Shown piece by piece: positions 1-7,675 of a stretch of DNA of 64,000 bases; the first letter of the stretch is position 1; each line of letters begins with the position of its first letter. Below the pieces are notes generated by a model, which saw only the letters and a program-made list of their open reading frames with translations, searched no databases and was not told the origin of the DNA. Both the position numbers and the translations under genes were made by a program. This DNA is from Streptomyces sp. Isolate_45 (GTDB lineage: Bacteria; Actinomycetota; Actinomycetes; Streptomycetales; Streptomycetaceae), in contig NZ_JANFAK020000021.1 of NCBI RefSeq assembly GCF_024721315.2, positions 96 to 64,095 on the forward strand, written 5' to 3'.

Positions 1-81
1 GTGCGGGGCGGTGCGGGGCGGTCGGCGGATCGCCGGGACGCGCAGGCACGGCCGTGCGGGCGGGGCGGCCGGGCGGGGTCT

Positions 82-489
82 CTACACCCGCAGGACGGCC
101 GAGGTGACGGGACGCGCGGGGCCGGCTCCGACCGGCGAGATTCCCGCGCGGTGGTCCGGGCGACCGGCAGGTACGCAGCCGGGGTCGGTGTGCGGGGCGG
201 TGGACGAGGCCTCCGACACGGCCGCCTGGTGCGGCGGCAGCGGCGCGCACTCGTGCGCCGGATGCACGGGATCGAGGTCCGCGCCGGGAGCGCCGGACGG
301 CAGCGTGTGGGTGACGGCATGCGTCACCGACGTGCCGGACGCACCGGGCCCCGGGTGGACGGCGCCGTCCTGCGCGGCGGTGCCGTGCGCGCAGAACAGG
401 CTCATCAGCAGCATGGTCAGAGCGAGCAGGCGAAGCAGGCCCGCCGGACGGCGGGCCCGCGAGGTGCCGTGCGAGCGGTCTGTGACCAT
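82..489 (-). CDS. Small secreted or membrane-anchored hypothetical protein
   Basis: This 135-residue protein begins at an ATG with a basic N-terminus (several Arg in the first 16 residues), followed by one hydrophobic segment at about residues 17-40 that reads as a signal peptide or membrane anchor. The rest is rich in His, Pro and Ala, with Cys at about residues 33, 82 and 104, and has no recognisable domain. It resembles the short His/Cys-containing exported proteins that are common and uncharacterised in streptomycetes. The 80 bases before its stop hold nothing recognisable. Coding is inferred from the signal-like N-terminus. An overlapping plus-strand frame is equally open, so the call is moderate. 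Confidence 0.5.
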   Translation of the reverse strand: MVTDRSHGTSRARRPAGLLRLLALTMLLMSLFCAHGTAAQDGAVHPGPGASGTSVTHAVTHTLPSGAPGADLDPVHPAHECAPLPPHQAAVSEASSTAPHTDPGCVPAGRPDHRAGISPVGAGPARPVTSAVLRV

Positions 490-801
490 GCCGCGATGCT
501 AGCGCCACCTTCCGTCCGATGGTGGATCTCGATTCGGACATGGGAAAACAGGCCTCGTGAGGGTGAAGGATCGTCAATTGCCGTTCCGAATGCTCCGCGC
601 CGCGCCGGTGGTGACCGGTACGTCGATGGGCGCGGCCGATGAACGTTAAATTCATTCAGGAGAAAGTGCATTCCACGTCAAGGAAAGACATTTCAAGACA
701 GTCGATGATCGCCTGTGGCTACGGTTCGACCGAGACCGGGCACGTGGGCGCCTGCCGGTCGGGCGCGGCACGCACCCGACCGGATCGAAGGAGGAGCCGC
801 C

Positions 802-2094
802 GTGACCGCCCCTGGTGCGCAAGCGAACCGACTCAAGCGCACCTTCGAGGCCCTGTCCGTACGCAACTTCCGGCTCTTCGCCGGCGGCCAGCTGCTGTCC
901 GTCACCTGCACCTGGATGATGATCGTCGCCCAGGACTGGCTCGTCCTGTCCCTGTCCGGGGACTCGGGAACGGCCCTGGGCCTGGTCACCGCCCTGCAGT
1001 TCACTCCGGTCCTGCTGCTCACCCTCATGGGCGGCCGGCTCGCCGACCGGTACGACAAGCGCGTACTCCTGATCTGCGCGAACGCCGCCTCCGGAGTCCT
1101 CTCCCTGCTGTTCGCCCTCGCGGTCCTCCTCCCGGGCGCCGAACTGTGGCACGTCTACCTCTTCGCCCTGGGCCTCGGCACGGTCAACGCCGTCGAAGTG
1201 CCGACCCGGCTGTCGTTCATCAGCGAGATGGTCGGCGCGGAACTCCTGCCCAACGCCTCCGCCCTGAGCGCCGCCTACTTCAACGCGGCACGCGTCGTCG
1301 GACCCGCCCTCGCCGGCCTGCTCATCAGCGTCCTCGGCACCGGCCCCGTCATCGCGCTGAACGCGGTCAGCTACCTGGCCACCGTACTCAGCCTGCTGGC
1401 CATGAGGCCCGGCGAACTCCAGCGCGGTGGCGCCCCGCAACGGGGCGCCACCCGGGTCGCGGACGGACTGGCGTACGTCCGCGGCCGACCGGACCTGCTG
1501 CTGCCCATGGCGCTGGTGGGTGTCGTCGGCATGTTCGGCTTCAACTTCCAGCTCACCCTGCCGCTCCTGGCGAAGACCGTGTTCCACGCCGACCCGCGGG
1601 CGTTCGGGCTGCTCGCCAGCGCACTGGCCGCCGGCTCGCTCCTCGCGGCCTTCGTCACCACCGCCCGTCGGGGCCGGCCCACCGCCACGCTGGTGGTCGC
1701 GTCCGCCATCGCCTTCGGCCTGCTGGAGACCCTCACCGGCCTGGCCCCCACCTTCGCCACCGCCCTGGTCCTGCTGGCCGCCACCGGCTTCGCGTCGATG
1801 ACCTTCGCCCAGGCGACGAACCACCGCATCCAACTCGGCAGCGACCCGCGGTTCCGCGGCCGCGTCATGGCCCTCTACGCCCTGATCATGCAGGGCACCA
1901 CCCCGGTCGGGGCGCTCCTGCTGGGTTGGCTCGCCGAACACTGGGGAGCCCGCTCGGGCCTCTACGTCGGAGGGCTCGTCTCCCTGGCCGCCGCCCTCGC
2001 CGTGCTCTTCGTACAGTTGCGCGGGACCGGTGACGGAGCGCCGCCGGACGAGGACATCCGTGCGAACCGCCCGGAGGTCCCCGACCACCGCTGA
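802..2094 (+). CDS. MFS transporter, EntS/MFS_3-like exporter
   Basis: This is a 430-residue major facilitator superfamily membrane protein with about 12 hydrophobic segments. It starts with a cytoplasmic stretch ending in the family-typical SVRNFRLF, and carries the loop 2-3 signature GGRLADRYDKR and a second half with the EntS/MFS_3 pattern (DPRFRGRVMALY). The GTG start at 802 was chosen because AAGGAGGAG lies just upstream; the in-frame codons before it are Arg/Gly-rich and unlikely to be translated. It probably effluxes a small molecule by proton antiport. It is convergent with the YcaO operon, so a role in that pathway is possible but not shown. The substrate cannot be told from sequence. 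Confidence 0.9.
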   Translation: MTAPGAQANRLKRTFEALSVRNFRLFAGGQLLSVTCTWMMIVAQDWLVLSLSGDSGTALGLVTALQFTPVLLLTLMGGRLADRYDKRVLLICANAASGVLSLLFALAVLLPGAELWHVYLFALGLGTVNAVEVPTRLSFISEMVGAELLPNASALSAAYFNAARVVGPALAGLLISVLGTGPVIALNAVSYLATVLSLLAMRPGELQRGGAPQRGATRVADGLAYVRGRPDLLLPMALVGVVGMFGFNFQLTLPLLAKTVFHADPRAFGLLASALAAGSLLAAFVTTARRGRPTATLVVASAIAFGLLETLTGLAPTFATALVLLAATGFASMTFAQATNHRIQLGSDPRFRGRVMALYALIMQGTTPVGALLLGWLAEHWGARSGLYVGGLVSLAAALAVLFVQLRGTGDGAPPDEDIRANRPEVPDHR

Positions 2095-2191
2095 CCCGCG
2101 GCGGGACGGCGGGGGCCGGCGGATCCGCCACGGTGAGGCGGTGGACGAGCCCCGCACCCCGCCGGCCCGGGACGGACTTCGCCGGCACGGT

Positions 2192-3586
2192 CTAGGAGTG
2201 CGGCATCGGGAAGGTGTTGAGCTCCTCCTCGGCCAGGGGCGTGCTACGCCAGCCGAGCCGTACCGCCGCGTCCCGCAGCCGATCTCCGCCCAGGGGCAGG
2301 TACGCGGCGGGCGTCGCCCCGACCGTACCGGGCACGACGACCCGTACGACGTGCATGCCCGCTTCCGCTTCCGCTCGCGTCGACAGCGGGACCACCAGCA
2401 CCTCGCGACCCGTCGCACGGACCCGCTCCACGAGCCCTCCCGCATCCCGGTAGGCGGGGACCGCCGGTTCGTCCCAGCGGCCCTCCGGCAGGTCCCAGGC
2501 CCAGGGCGCGACCCGGTCGGCGGCCCGCCGGTCCAGGAACAGCTGTTGCTGGCACAGTTGCTCGACGACATCCGTCGCGTCGGGCCGGTAGTCGTCGAGG
2601 TAGCGGCGGTCCCGCCGCCACGCCTTCAGCGGCGACCTGCGGCCGGGTGTCGCGGGCCGGGCGGACGGATCGTCCAGCGAGCGGCAGGTGAGTTGCAGCG
2701 AGTACGCCTCGGCCAGCGCCTTCGCCGCGGCGTCCGCCGGGTCGGCCTTCGCCGCGGAGCCGTACGTGAGCCATCCCTCGTCGGTGCTGCGCACTCCCGC
2801 GGCCACCACGGGGACGCCGAACTCGTTGTCGACGCGGACCAGCCGGACCTCGAACCCGCGCGGGGCGCCCCGCGTCAGCGGCCGCAGCCGGTCGGTGAGG
2901 GGCAGCGCGGGAAGGGGATGCGCGTTGGCCCACCACACGGCGGCGGCATCACGTTCGACGACCTCCTCCAGACCGGACAGCAGCGCGAAGTCCGGGCTGG
3001 GACCCGAGGCGATGCCACCGAGGGCGGGGAAGGCGTACAACGGCTCGGGAGCCAGGTGCGGCATGCGCTGCCAGGCGGCGTACACCAGGAACGCGGGCAC
3101 GTGGACGGGCCGGTCGTCGGCCGCGGACCGCCCCTCGACCCAGTGGGCGGGGGAGTCCGGCAGGAACGGCCGGAAGGGGAACCCGGGGCGGGCGTACTGG
3201 CGGGGCGAGTGGAGGACCAGGTCCCGCGGGTCCAGCGCGGGCACACCGCGCCGGAGCAGCTCCCGGTGGCTCGCGTACAGCATCCGCGACGGCTCGGGGG
3301 GCCGCGCGCCGCAGTACCGCTCGACGGCCTCGCCCTCGGAACCGAGCCGGGCCCGTTCGGGGCCGTCCCAGGAGGTGCCGAACGTCTGCGGGACGTCCGC
3401 GGCGCCCGTCACGTCCGTGACGGCCAGGTGCAGCCGGGACGGAAGGCCGCCCGGCCCGGCGAACACCCGCGTCCGGGCGATGAAGGCGGGGGACGGAGCA
3501 CCGGCGGGGGACGGGGACGGGCCGGAGCCCGGCCCGGGGCGGCTGTCGCCGTCCGGGCCGGGCCGCGCGGCGGGCAGTGCCTGCAT
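2192..3586 (-). CDS. YcaO-domain peptide-modifying enzyme
   Basis: This is a 464-residue YcaO protein. YcaO enzymes use ATP to activate a peptide backbone amide, giving azolines, thioamides or amidines in RiPP natural products. The first 35 residues are a Pro/Gly/Ser-rich tail. The YcaO core follows, with three ATP/Mg-binding stretches visible: GSEGEAVERYCG (about 82-93), SGLEEVVERDA (about 204-214) and KALAEAYSLQ (about 289-298). It ends FPMPHS, a partial echo of the proline-rich C-terminus of azoline-forming YcaOs. No RRE-like leader-binding domain, E1/F partner, TfuA or dehydrogenase is fused or adjacent, so it appears to act alone. Its ATG overlaps the stop of the precursor gene by one base (TGATG), which implies translational coupling. 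The exact modification is unknown. Confidence 0.9.
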   Translation of the reverse strand: MQALPAARPGPDGDSRPGPGSGPSPSPAGAPSPAFIARTRVFAGPGGLPSRLHLAVTDVTGAADVPQTFGTSWDGPERARLGSEGEAVERYCGARPPEPSRMLYASHRELLRRGVPALDPRDLVLHSPRQYARPGFPFRPFLPDSPAHWVEGRSAADDRPVHVPAFLVYAAWQRMPHLAPEPLYAFPALGGIASGPSPDFALLSGLEEVVERDAAAVWWANAHPLPALPLTDRLRPLTRGAPRGFEVRLVRVDNEFGVPVVAAGVRSTDEGWLTYGSAAKADPADAAAKALAEAYSLQLTCRSLDDPSARPATPGRRSPLKAWRRDRRYLDDYRPDATDVVEQLCQQQLFLDRRAADRVAPWAWDLPEGRWDEPAVPAYRDAGGLVERVRATGREVLVVPLSTRAEAEAGMHVVRVVVPGTVGATPAAYLPLGGDRLRDAAVRLGWRSTPLAEEELNTFPMPHS

Positions 3587-3738
3587 CAGGCGACGTACGC
3601 GCTGACGCAGGTGTTCACGACCAACTGCTCGGCCTCCTCGGCGAGGAACGCGTGGACGCAGGTGTTCACGACGAACTGCTCGGCCTCCTCGGCGACGTAC
3701 GCGCTGACACAGGTGTTGACGACGAACTGCTGGTTCAT
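3586..3738 (-). CDS. Three-repeat RiPP precursor peptide (leaderless, multi-core)
   Basis: This 50-residue peptide lies between the MFS pump and the YcaO gene. It is almost entirely three copies of a 17-residue unit: residues 4-20, 21-37 and 38-50 (the last lacking its linker). Each unit is Q(F/L)VVNTCV(S/H)A(Y/F)(V/L)A followed by the linker EEAE. Only M-N-Q precedes the first unit, so there is no conventional leader; the acidic linker could act as recognition and cleavage sequence. Each unit has Thr-Cys, the pair a YcaO could cyclise, and Asn before it. The start is supported by GAGAGGAT upstream and by the ATGA overlap with the MFS stop. Its role as precursor is inferred from size, repeats and position next to YcaO; multi-core precursors are known in thiovarsolin-type pathways. 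Confidence 0.85.
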   Translation of the reverse strand: MNQQFVVNTCVSAYVAEEAEQFVVNTCVHAFLAEEAEQLVVNTCVSAYVA

Positions 3739-5057
3739 TTCGAGATCCTCTCGGGTGCGGTACCCCTGCCGGATCCGGCAGGGGCGGGCGTCGGCGGCGG
3801 GGAGCCACCGTCGCCCTCCCGTACGGCGGCTGCCGCACGGAGGTGGGTGTGCCGGCGGACGATCAGCGCGCAGCCCGCGCCGGCGGCGGCCCCCGCGAGG
3901 GCGCACACCGGCCACAGGGCGCCGGGCCCCCAGTGGTCGAGGAGCCGCCCGCCGCCCGCCGGGCCGACGAAGGCGGCTCCCGACCAGGCCGCTCCGTACA
4001 GGCCGAGGTAGCGGCCGCGCCGGTGGACGGGGGCGAGTTCCACGGCCACCGCGCCCACCGTCGGGGCGAAGAGCATCTCGCCGAACGTCCAGACGACGAC
4101 CGTGAAGGCGAAGGCCGCCGTGCTGTCGGCCGCCGCGGTGAGCCCGAACCCGCCGCCGGCCAGCACCCCGCCCGCCAGCAGCACCAGCGCCCGGGAACGG
4201 CCCTGTACCAGGCGGGTGAGGGGGAGTTGGAGGAACACGATGAGCAGCGCGTTCAGCGACATCAGCAGGCCGAACACGGCCGGCGCGTGCCCGTCCTGGA
4301 CCATCACGACGGGGAGGGCCGCGGCCTTCTGCTCGTACACCGACCCGAAGACGAGCACGAGGAGCACGAAGACCACGAACAGGGCGAACGGCGGGGACGC
4401 GGGCTCGGCGGACGGCGGCGCGGATCCGGGCTCGCCGTGCCGGGCCCCGGCAGCGCCCCGCGCCGGTTCGGGCCGGGTCTCGGGAACCTTCACGAGGACC
4501 ACGACGGCGCAGACCAGGGTGGTCGCGGCGTCGGCCAGGAAGAGCGGGGTGTAGCCGTACCCGACGAGCAGGCCCGCCAGCGCTGCCGACACGGCCGTAC
4601 CCGTGTTCACGGCCCAGTAGTTCAACCCGAAGGCGCGCTGTCGGTCCCGTGCGGCGACCACGTCGGCGAGCGCGGCCTGCGCGGCCGGGCGTACGGAGGC
4701 CGCACCGAACCCCGCCGCGAGCGCCGCCACGGCGAGCGCCCAGCGGCCTTGGCACAGGCCGAGCGCGACCATGCCGGCTGCGGTGAAGCAGTGGCCCGCG
4801 AACATGGTGGCCCGACGGCCGATCCGGTCGGCGAGCACACCACCGACCGCGGAGCCGGCCACGGCACCGGCGCCGAGCAACGAGACGACGAATCCGGCGT
4901 ACGAAAGGGAATGGCCGTGGCCCTCGGTGAGGGAAATGGCCAACATCGGCCCGGCGAAAGCGCCGAGCCAATTCACCAGAATGCTCGCCCAGATCCACCA
5001 GAACGTGGCCGGCAGCCCGCGCGCCCCGACGGGCAGGGCGAACATCTTCGATTTCAC
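3735..5057 (-). CDS. MFS transporter of the RiPP operon
   Basis: This 440-residue major facilitator with about 12 membrane segments is the first gene of the three-gene leftward operon. Typical MFS features are visible: GGVLADRIGRRATMF in the loop between helices 2 and 3, and a Pro/Ala-rich central cytoplasmic loop at about residues 195-225. The GTG start has GGGGAGGG about seven bases upstream. Its TGA overlaps the ATG of the precursor gene (ATGA), so the pump, precursor and modifying enzyme are coupled in translation. The likely job is export of the matured peptide or self-protection. Having a pump rather than a peptidase in the operon means core release would need a host protease. Confidence 0.85.
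   Translation of the reverse strand: MKSKMFALPVGARGLPATFWWIWASILVNWLGAFAGPMLAISLTEGHGHSLSYAGFVVSLLGAGAVAGSAVGGVLADRIGRRATMFAGHCFTAAGMVALGLCQGRWALAVAALAAGFGAASVRPAAQAALADVVAARDRQRAFGLNYWAVNTGTAVSAALAGLLVGYGYTPLFLADAATTLVCAVVVLVKVPETRPEPARGAAGARHGEPGSAPPSAEPASPPFALFVVFVLLVLVFGSVYEQKAAALPVVMVQDGHAPAVFGLLMSLNALLIVFLQLPLTRLVQGRSRALVLLAGGVLAGGGFGLTAAADSTAAFAFTVVVWTFGEMLFAPTVGAVAVELAPVHRRGRYLGLYGAAWSGAAFVGPAGGGRLLDHWGPGALWPVCALAGAAAGAGCALIVRRHTHLRAAAAVREGDGGSPPPTPAPAGSGRGTAPERISK
3763..3784 (-). promoter_or_regulatory. Perfect 22-bp palindrome just upstream of the precursor start
   Basis: CCCCTGCCG and CGGCAGGGG arms flank a central GATC, giving a perfect inverted repeat within the last codons of the MFS gene, about 25 bases before the precursor ATG. 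In RNA it would form a 9-bp GC-rich hairpin with a four-base loop. It could be an RNA-processing or attenuation site that sets the ratio of pump to precursor message. No U-run follows, so a simple terminator is unlikely. Confidence 0.5.
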
Positions 5058-5126
5058 CGCGCCCTCCCCGTCGATTCACCCGATTCACCGGAACCGATGA
5101 TCAGACTCATTGATCAGGAGTATTGC

Positions 5127-5132
5127 GGTCAA
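5127..5132 (-). promoter_or_regulatory. Possible -35 element of the RiPP operon
   Basis: On the minus strand TTGACC stands about 70 bases before the MFS start in an AT-richer gap (5058-5284). No convincing TANNNT -10 element was found at 16-19 bases, so this is only a candidate. The same gap has two TGATCA palindromes (about 5099-5116) and a repeated GATTCACC that might bind a regulator. Nothing else was recognised in it. Confidence 0.2.
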
Positions 5133-5284
5133 GTGACCCTGGGTTAAGTAATTGCCCTTTAGGGTCAGGGGAATTGCGGGAATGTCAACGTGTGGTGAGG
5201 CGGGGCTCCGGTGCCGTCTCCCCGGTGTCCGCACCCCGATCGCCAACCGGTGTGTCCCGCGTGCGTTTGAACTACCGTCACAGG

Positions 5285-5821
5285 ATGAGCCGTCTGCCCC
5301 TGGTCGTGCCCGCCCTGATCCTCGTCCTCTGCGTTGCGGCGTCCGTCCGGGCCGTCGTCCGGCTCCGGCGGCTGAACTCCGCCTGGAGCGGCGGCACCGA
5401 GTTGGTCGGTCGGTGCGTCGACGGACGGGTCGTCGTGCGCCGTCGGGACGGCCGCCGCGTCCGGACGCACCACCACGTGTACGAGTTCGTCACCCCGGAC
5501 GGCCGCATCCACCGCTTCGAGGAGGCGGGCGGCCCACCCACCACCGCCCCCGGAGCCGCGGTCACCATCCGGCATCCCGAGGGTCGGCCGGACCGGGCGA
5601 CCGCCCTGCCCCCGAGCCGGGGAAGGGCCGTGACCGCGCTGGTGCTGGTGTTCGTCCTCAGCGCGCTGCTGGGGTCCGCGGCGATCGCCTTCGCCGTCCA
5701 TTACGAGACGCGGGTCGTCGAGCGCGTTCGGGGACTGTCGGACCCGGGTCCGTCGGTCGACCCGTCAGGACACCTGGTGCAACCGGAGCGCGAGCTGGAG
5801 TTCCAGGGCCCGGTCGGGTGA
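5285..5821 (+). CDS. DUF3592-type membrane protein
   Basis: This 178-residue protein has one membrane helix at each end (about 3-22 and 116-138) and a central domain of about 85 residues containing ELVGRCVDGR and YEFVTPDGR strands, the usual layout of DUF3592 proteins. The central domain is probably extracytoplasmic. The ATG at 5285 is chosen because it directly precedes the first helix; an upstream GTG at 5261 is possible. The ribosome site is weak. It overlaps the convergent end of the PucR-type regulator by about 57 bases. The function is unknown. Confidence 0.75.
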   Translation: MSRLPLVVPALILVLCVAASVRAVVRLRRLNSAWSGGTELVGRCVDGRVVVRRRDGRRVRTHHHVYEFVTPDGRIHRFEEAGGPPTTAPGAAVTIRHPEGRPDRATALPPSRGRAVTALVLVFVLSALLGSAAIAFAVHYETRVVERVRGLSDPGPSVDPSGHLVQPERELEFQGPVG

Positions 5822-7648
5822 CTGCCAGTCCGCGCCGAGCAGCCGGCCGATGCGGTCCAGGCGCTGCACGACGGTGTTGACGTGGACGTGCAGGAGGTCC
5901 TTCGCCCGGGACTGGCTCATCCCCGCCGCGAAGTAGGTCCGCAAGGTGTGCACGAGGTCGCTGCCGCGCCGCTCGTCGTACTCCAGTAGGGGCCCGAGCG
6001 TGGTCCGTACGTAAGAGGTCAGGTCGGGTCCCTCACCAAGAAGTACCCCCAGGAAACCGAGACCGGCCAGCGTGCCGCCGTCCCCGGCGCGTCCCAGGGC
6101 CCGCAGCGCCGACAGGCAACGCAGGGCCTCCCCGTGCGCCGCCGGCAGCGTGGCGCAGTCGCCGTTCGTGCCCGCCGCACCGACCGTGACCGGGCCTCCC
6201 ACCGCCCGCCCGAGGGCCGAGGCGAGGGCCACGGCGTCGGGCCCGGGCGCCTCCGAAGGGGCCATGAGCACCGCGTGGTCGTGGTGGACGCCCGCCAACC
6301 CCCGCCGCGCACGCGCTTGGTGCGCGGCCGCCGCGAGCAGTCGCGGCCGCGGCGCGGCGTCGCTGTGCAGCACGAAGAGGGCCTGGGGCCGAGCCAGGTC
6401 GACGCCCAGCCGGCGGGCGCGGACGGCCAGGCCCGCCGGATCCGCCGCGGGACTGAGCAGGTCACCGAGGAGCTCGCCCCGGATCCGGTCCTCGGTCTCG
6501 GCGACCGAACGGCGCAGGAGCAGCAGCAACGCCGCGACCGTGGCCGCCCGTTCGAACAGGCGGCGCCCCGCGGCGTCGAGCCCGGGGCGTCCGGTCAGGG
6601 TGACGCTGCCCAGGATCTCCGGACCGGCGAGTACCGCGCACACCCAGGTCCCGTCCAGGGGGACGGCCCGGCCACCGGCCCGGGAAGCCGCCACGGCCTC
6701 GGCGGGCGCGGGCCGGGAACCGGTCCGGGAACGGGCCAGTTCCGTCCCGTCGGCGTCGTGCACCAGGGTGCCCCCGTCGAGGAGCGTTCCGATGGCCGCC
6801 GCCACCTCCGCGATGTCCCCGCCCCGCAGGACGAGCCCCGTGAGCCGGTCGTGGGCCTCCTCCGCTCGACGCAGCGCGTCGCTGTTCTCCTGGATGGTGC
6901 GGGAGGCGACGCCCAGCTCGGACAACGCCCGGCGGGTCTCCTCCAGGAGACGGGCCCCGTCGATGGCTATCGCCGCGTGGTCGGCGAGCGAGGAGAGCAG
7001 CGCCACCTCCCGCGCGGAGAACTCGCGCGGGTTGCGGTCGGCGGCGAACAGGACGCCGATCACCTTCGGCCCGAGCCGCAACGGCACCCCCAGGATGGCG
7101 TGCAGTTCCTCCTCGCCGACCGCCCGGTCGATCGGACCCGTGTGCCGGAACCGCGGGTCGCTCTGGTAGTCCCCGGTGGCGTACGGGCGGGCGGTCTGGG
7201 CCACGAGCCCGCCCAACCCCTCGCCCATGCCGAGCCGCAACTGCTGGAACGCTGCGGACACCGAACCGTCGGTGACCCGCATGAAGGTGTCGCCCGCGCC
7301 CTCGTCGTTCAGCGAGAGGTACGTGACGTCCGTGTGCAGGAGCTGTTTGGCCCGGTGGGTTATCGCCCGCAGTACCGCGTCCAGGTCGCGCAGCGCCGCG
7401 AGGTCGCCCGCCGTGTCGAACAGCGCCGTCAACTCGGCCTCACGGGTCCGGTGCTGGGCCAGCGTGCGGTGGACGTCCAGTGCCGCGCGCGTGGCTTCCT
7501 CCAGGTCGGCGAGCTCTCCGGCGGGAGCGCCGGCGGCGCGTGCGTCCGCCACCGGCCGGGCGAGGTCCTCGGCGGGAGCACCGAGGGCCAGCAACCCGAG
7601 CAGGTCCCGTACGCCTGCCCGTGTCCGCGGGCTGTCCGGGTTCGTCAC
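5765..7648 (-). CDS. GAF-domain PucR/CdaR-like transcriptional regulator
   Basis: This 627-residue regulator is built of an N-terminal helical region, a GAF sensor domain at about residues 85-235 (containing GEGLGGLVAQT and GVLFAADRN), a middle region, and a C-terminal PucR-type helix-turn-helix (SQSRAKDLLHVHVNTVVQRLDRIGRLLG, about 582-610). Such proteins sense a small ligand and control neighbouring catabolic or transport genes. It lies 27 bases downstream of the metabolite symporter on the same strand, so the two are probably co-transcribed and the regulator may set symporter levels. The start is a GTG with a poor ribosome site. Confidence 0.85.
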   Translation of the reverse strand: MTNPDSPRTRAGVRDLLGLLALGAPAEDLARPVADARAAGAPAGELADLEEATRAALDVHRTLAQHRTREAELTALFDTAGDLAALRDLDAVLRAITHRAKQLLHTDVTYLSLNDEGAGDTFMRVTDGSVSAAFQQLRLGMGEGLGGLVAQTARPYATGDYQSDPRFRHTGPIDRAVGEEELHAILGVPLRLGPKVIGVLFAADRNPREFSAREVALLSSLADHAAIAIDGARLLEETRRALSELGVASRTIQENSDALRRAEEAHDRLTGLVLRGGDIAEVAAAIGTLLDGGTLVHDADGTELARSRTGSRPAPAEAVAASRAGGRAVPLDGTWVCAVLAGPEILGSVTLTGRPGLDAAGRRLFERAATVAALLLLLRRSVAETEDRIRGELLGDLLSPAADPAGLAVRARRLGVDLARPQALFVLHSDAAPRPRLLAAAAHQARARRGLAGVHHDHAVLMAPSEAPGPDAVALASALGRAVGGPVTVGAAGTNGDCATLPAAHGEALRCLSALRALGRAGDGGTLAGLGFLGVLLGEGPDLTSYVRTTLGPLLEYDERRGSDLVHTLRTYFAAGMSQSRAKDLLHVHVNTVVQRLDRIGRLLGADWQSPDRALELQLALRLHQVS

Positions 7649-7675
7649 GGGGGTGAGCTTACGGGCGGCGGCCGA

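Noticed and set aside
417..671. Minus-strand frame starting in the AT-rich region before the first transporter
   Set aside because: It overlaps the better-supported signal-peptide protein and has no ribosome site or domain.
639..801. AT-richer frame starting at ATG 639 or GTG 666, considered as a small peptide gene
   Set aside because: It has no stop before running far into the transporter gene in another frame, and ribosome-site spacing is poor. It is more likely a leader or promoter region.
652..2571. Long antisense frame across the first transporter and the YcaO end
   Set aside because: The low-complexity Gly/Glu/Arg product spans two real genes and has no recognisable domain.
3586..3738. 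51-bp near-identical tandem DNA units, considered as a CRISPR-like or minisatellite array
   Set aside because: The units stay in one reading frame with conservative changes, have a ribosome site and stop, and overlap both neighbours, so they are peptide repeats.
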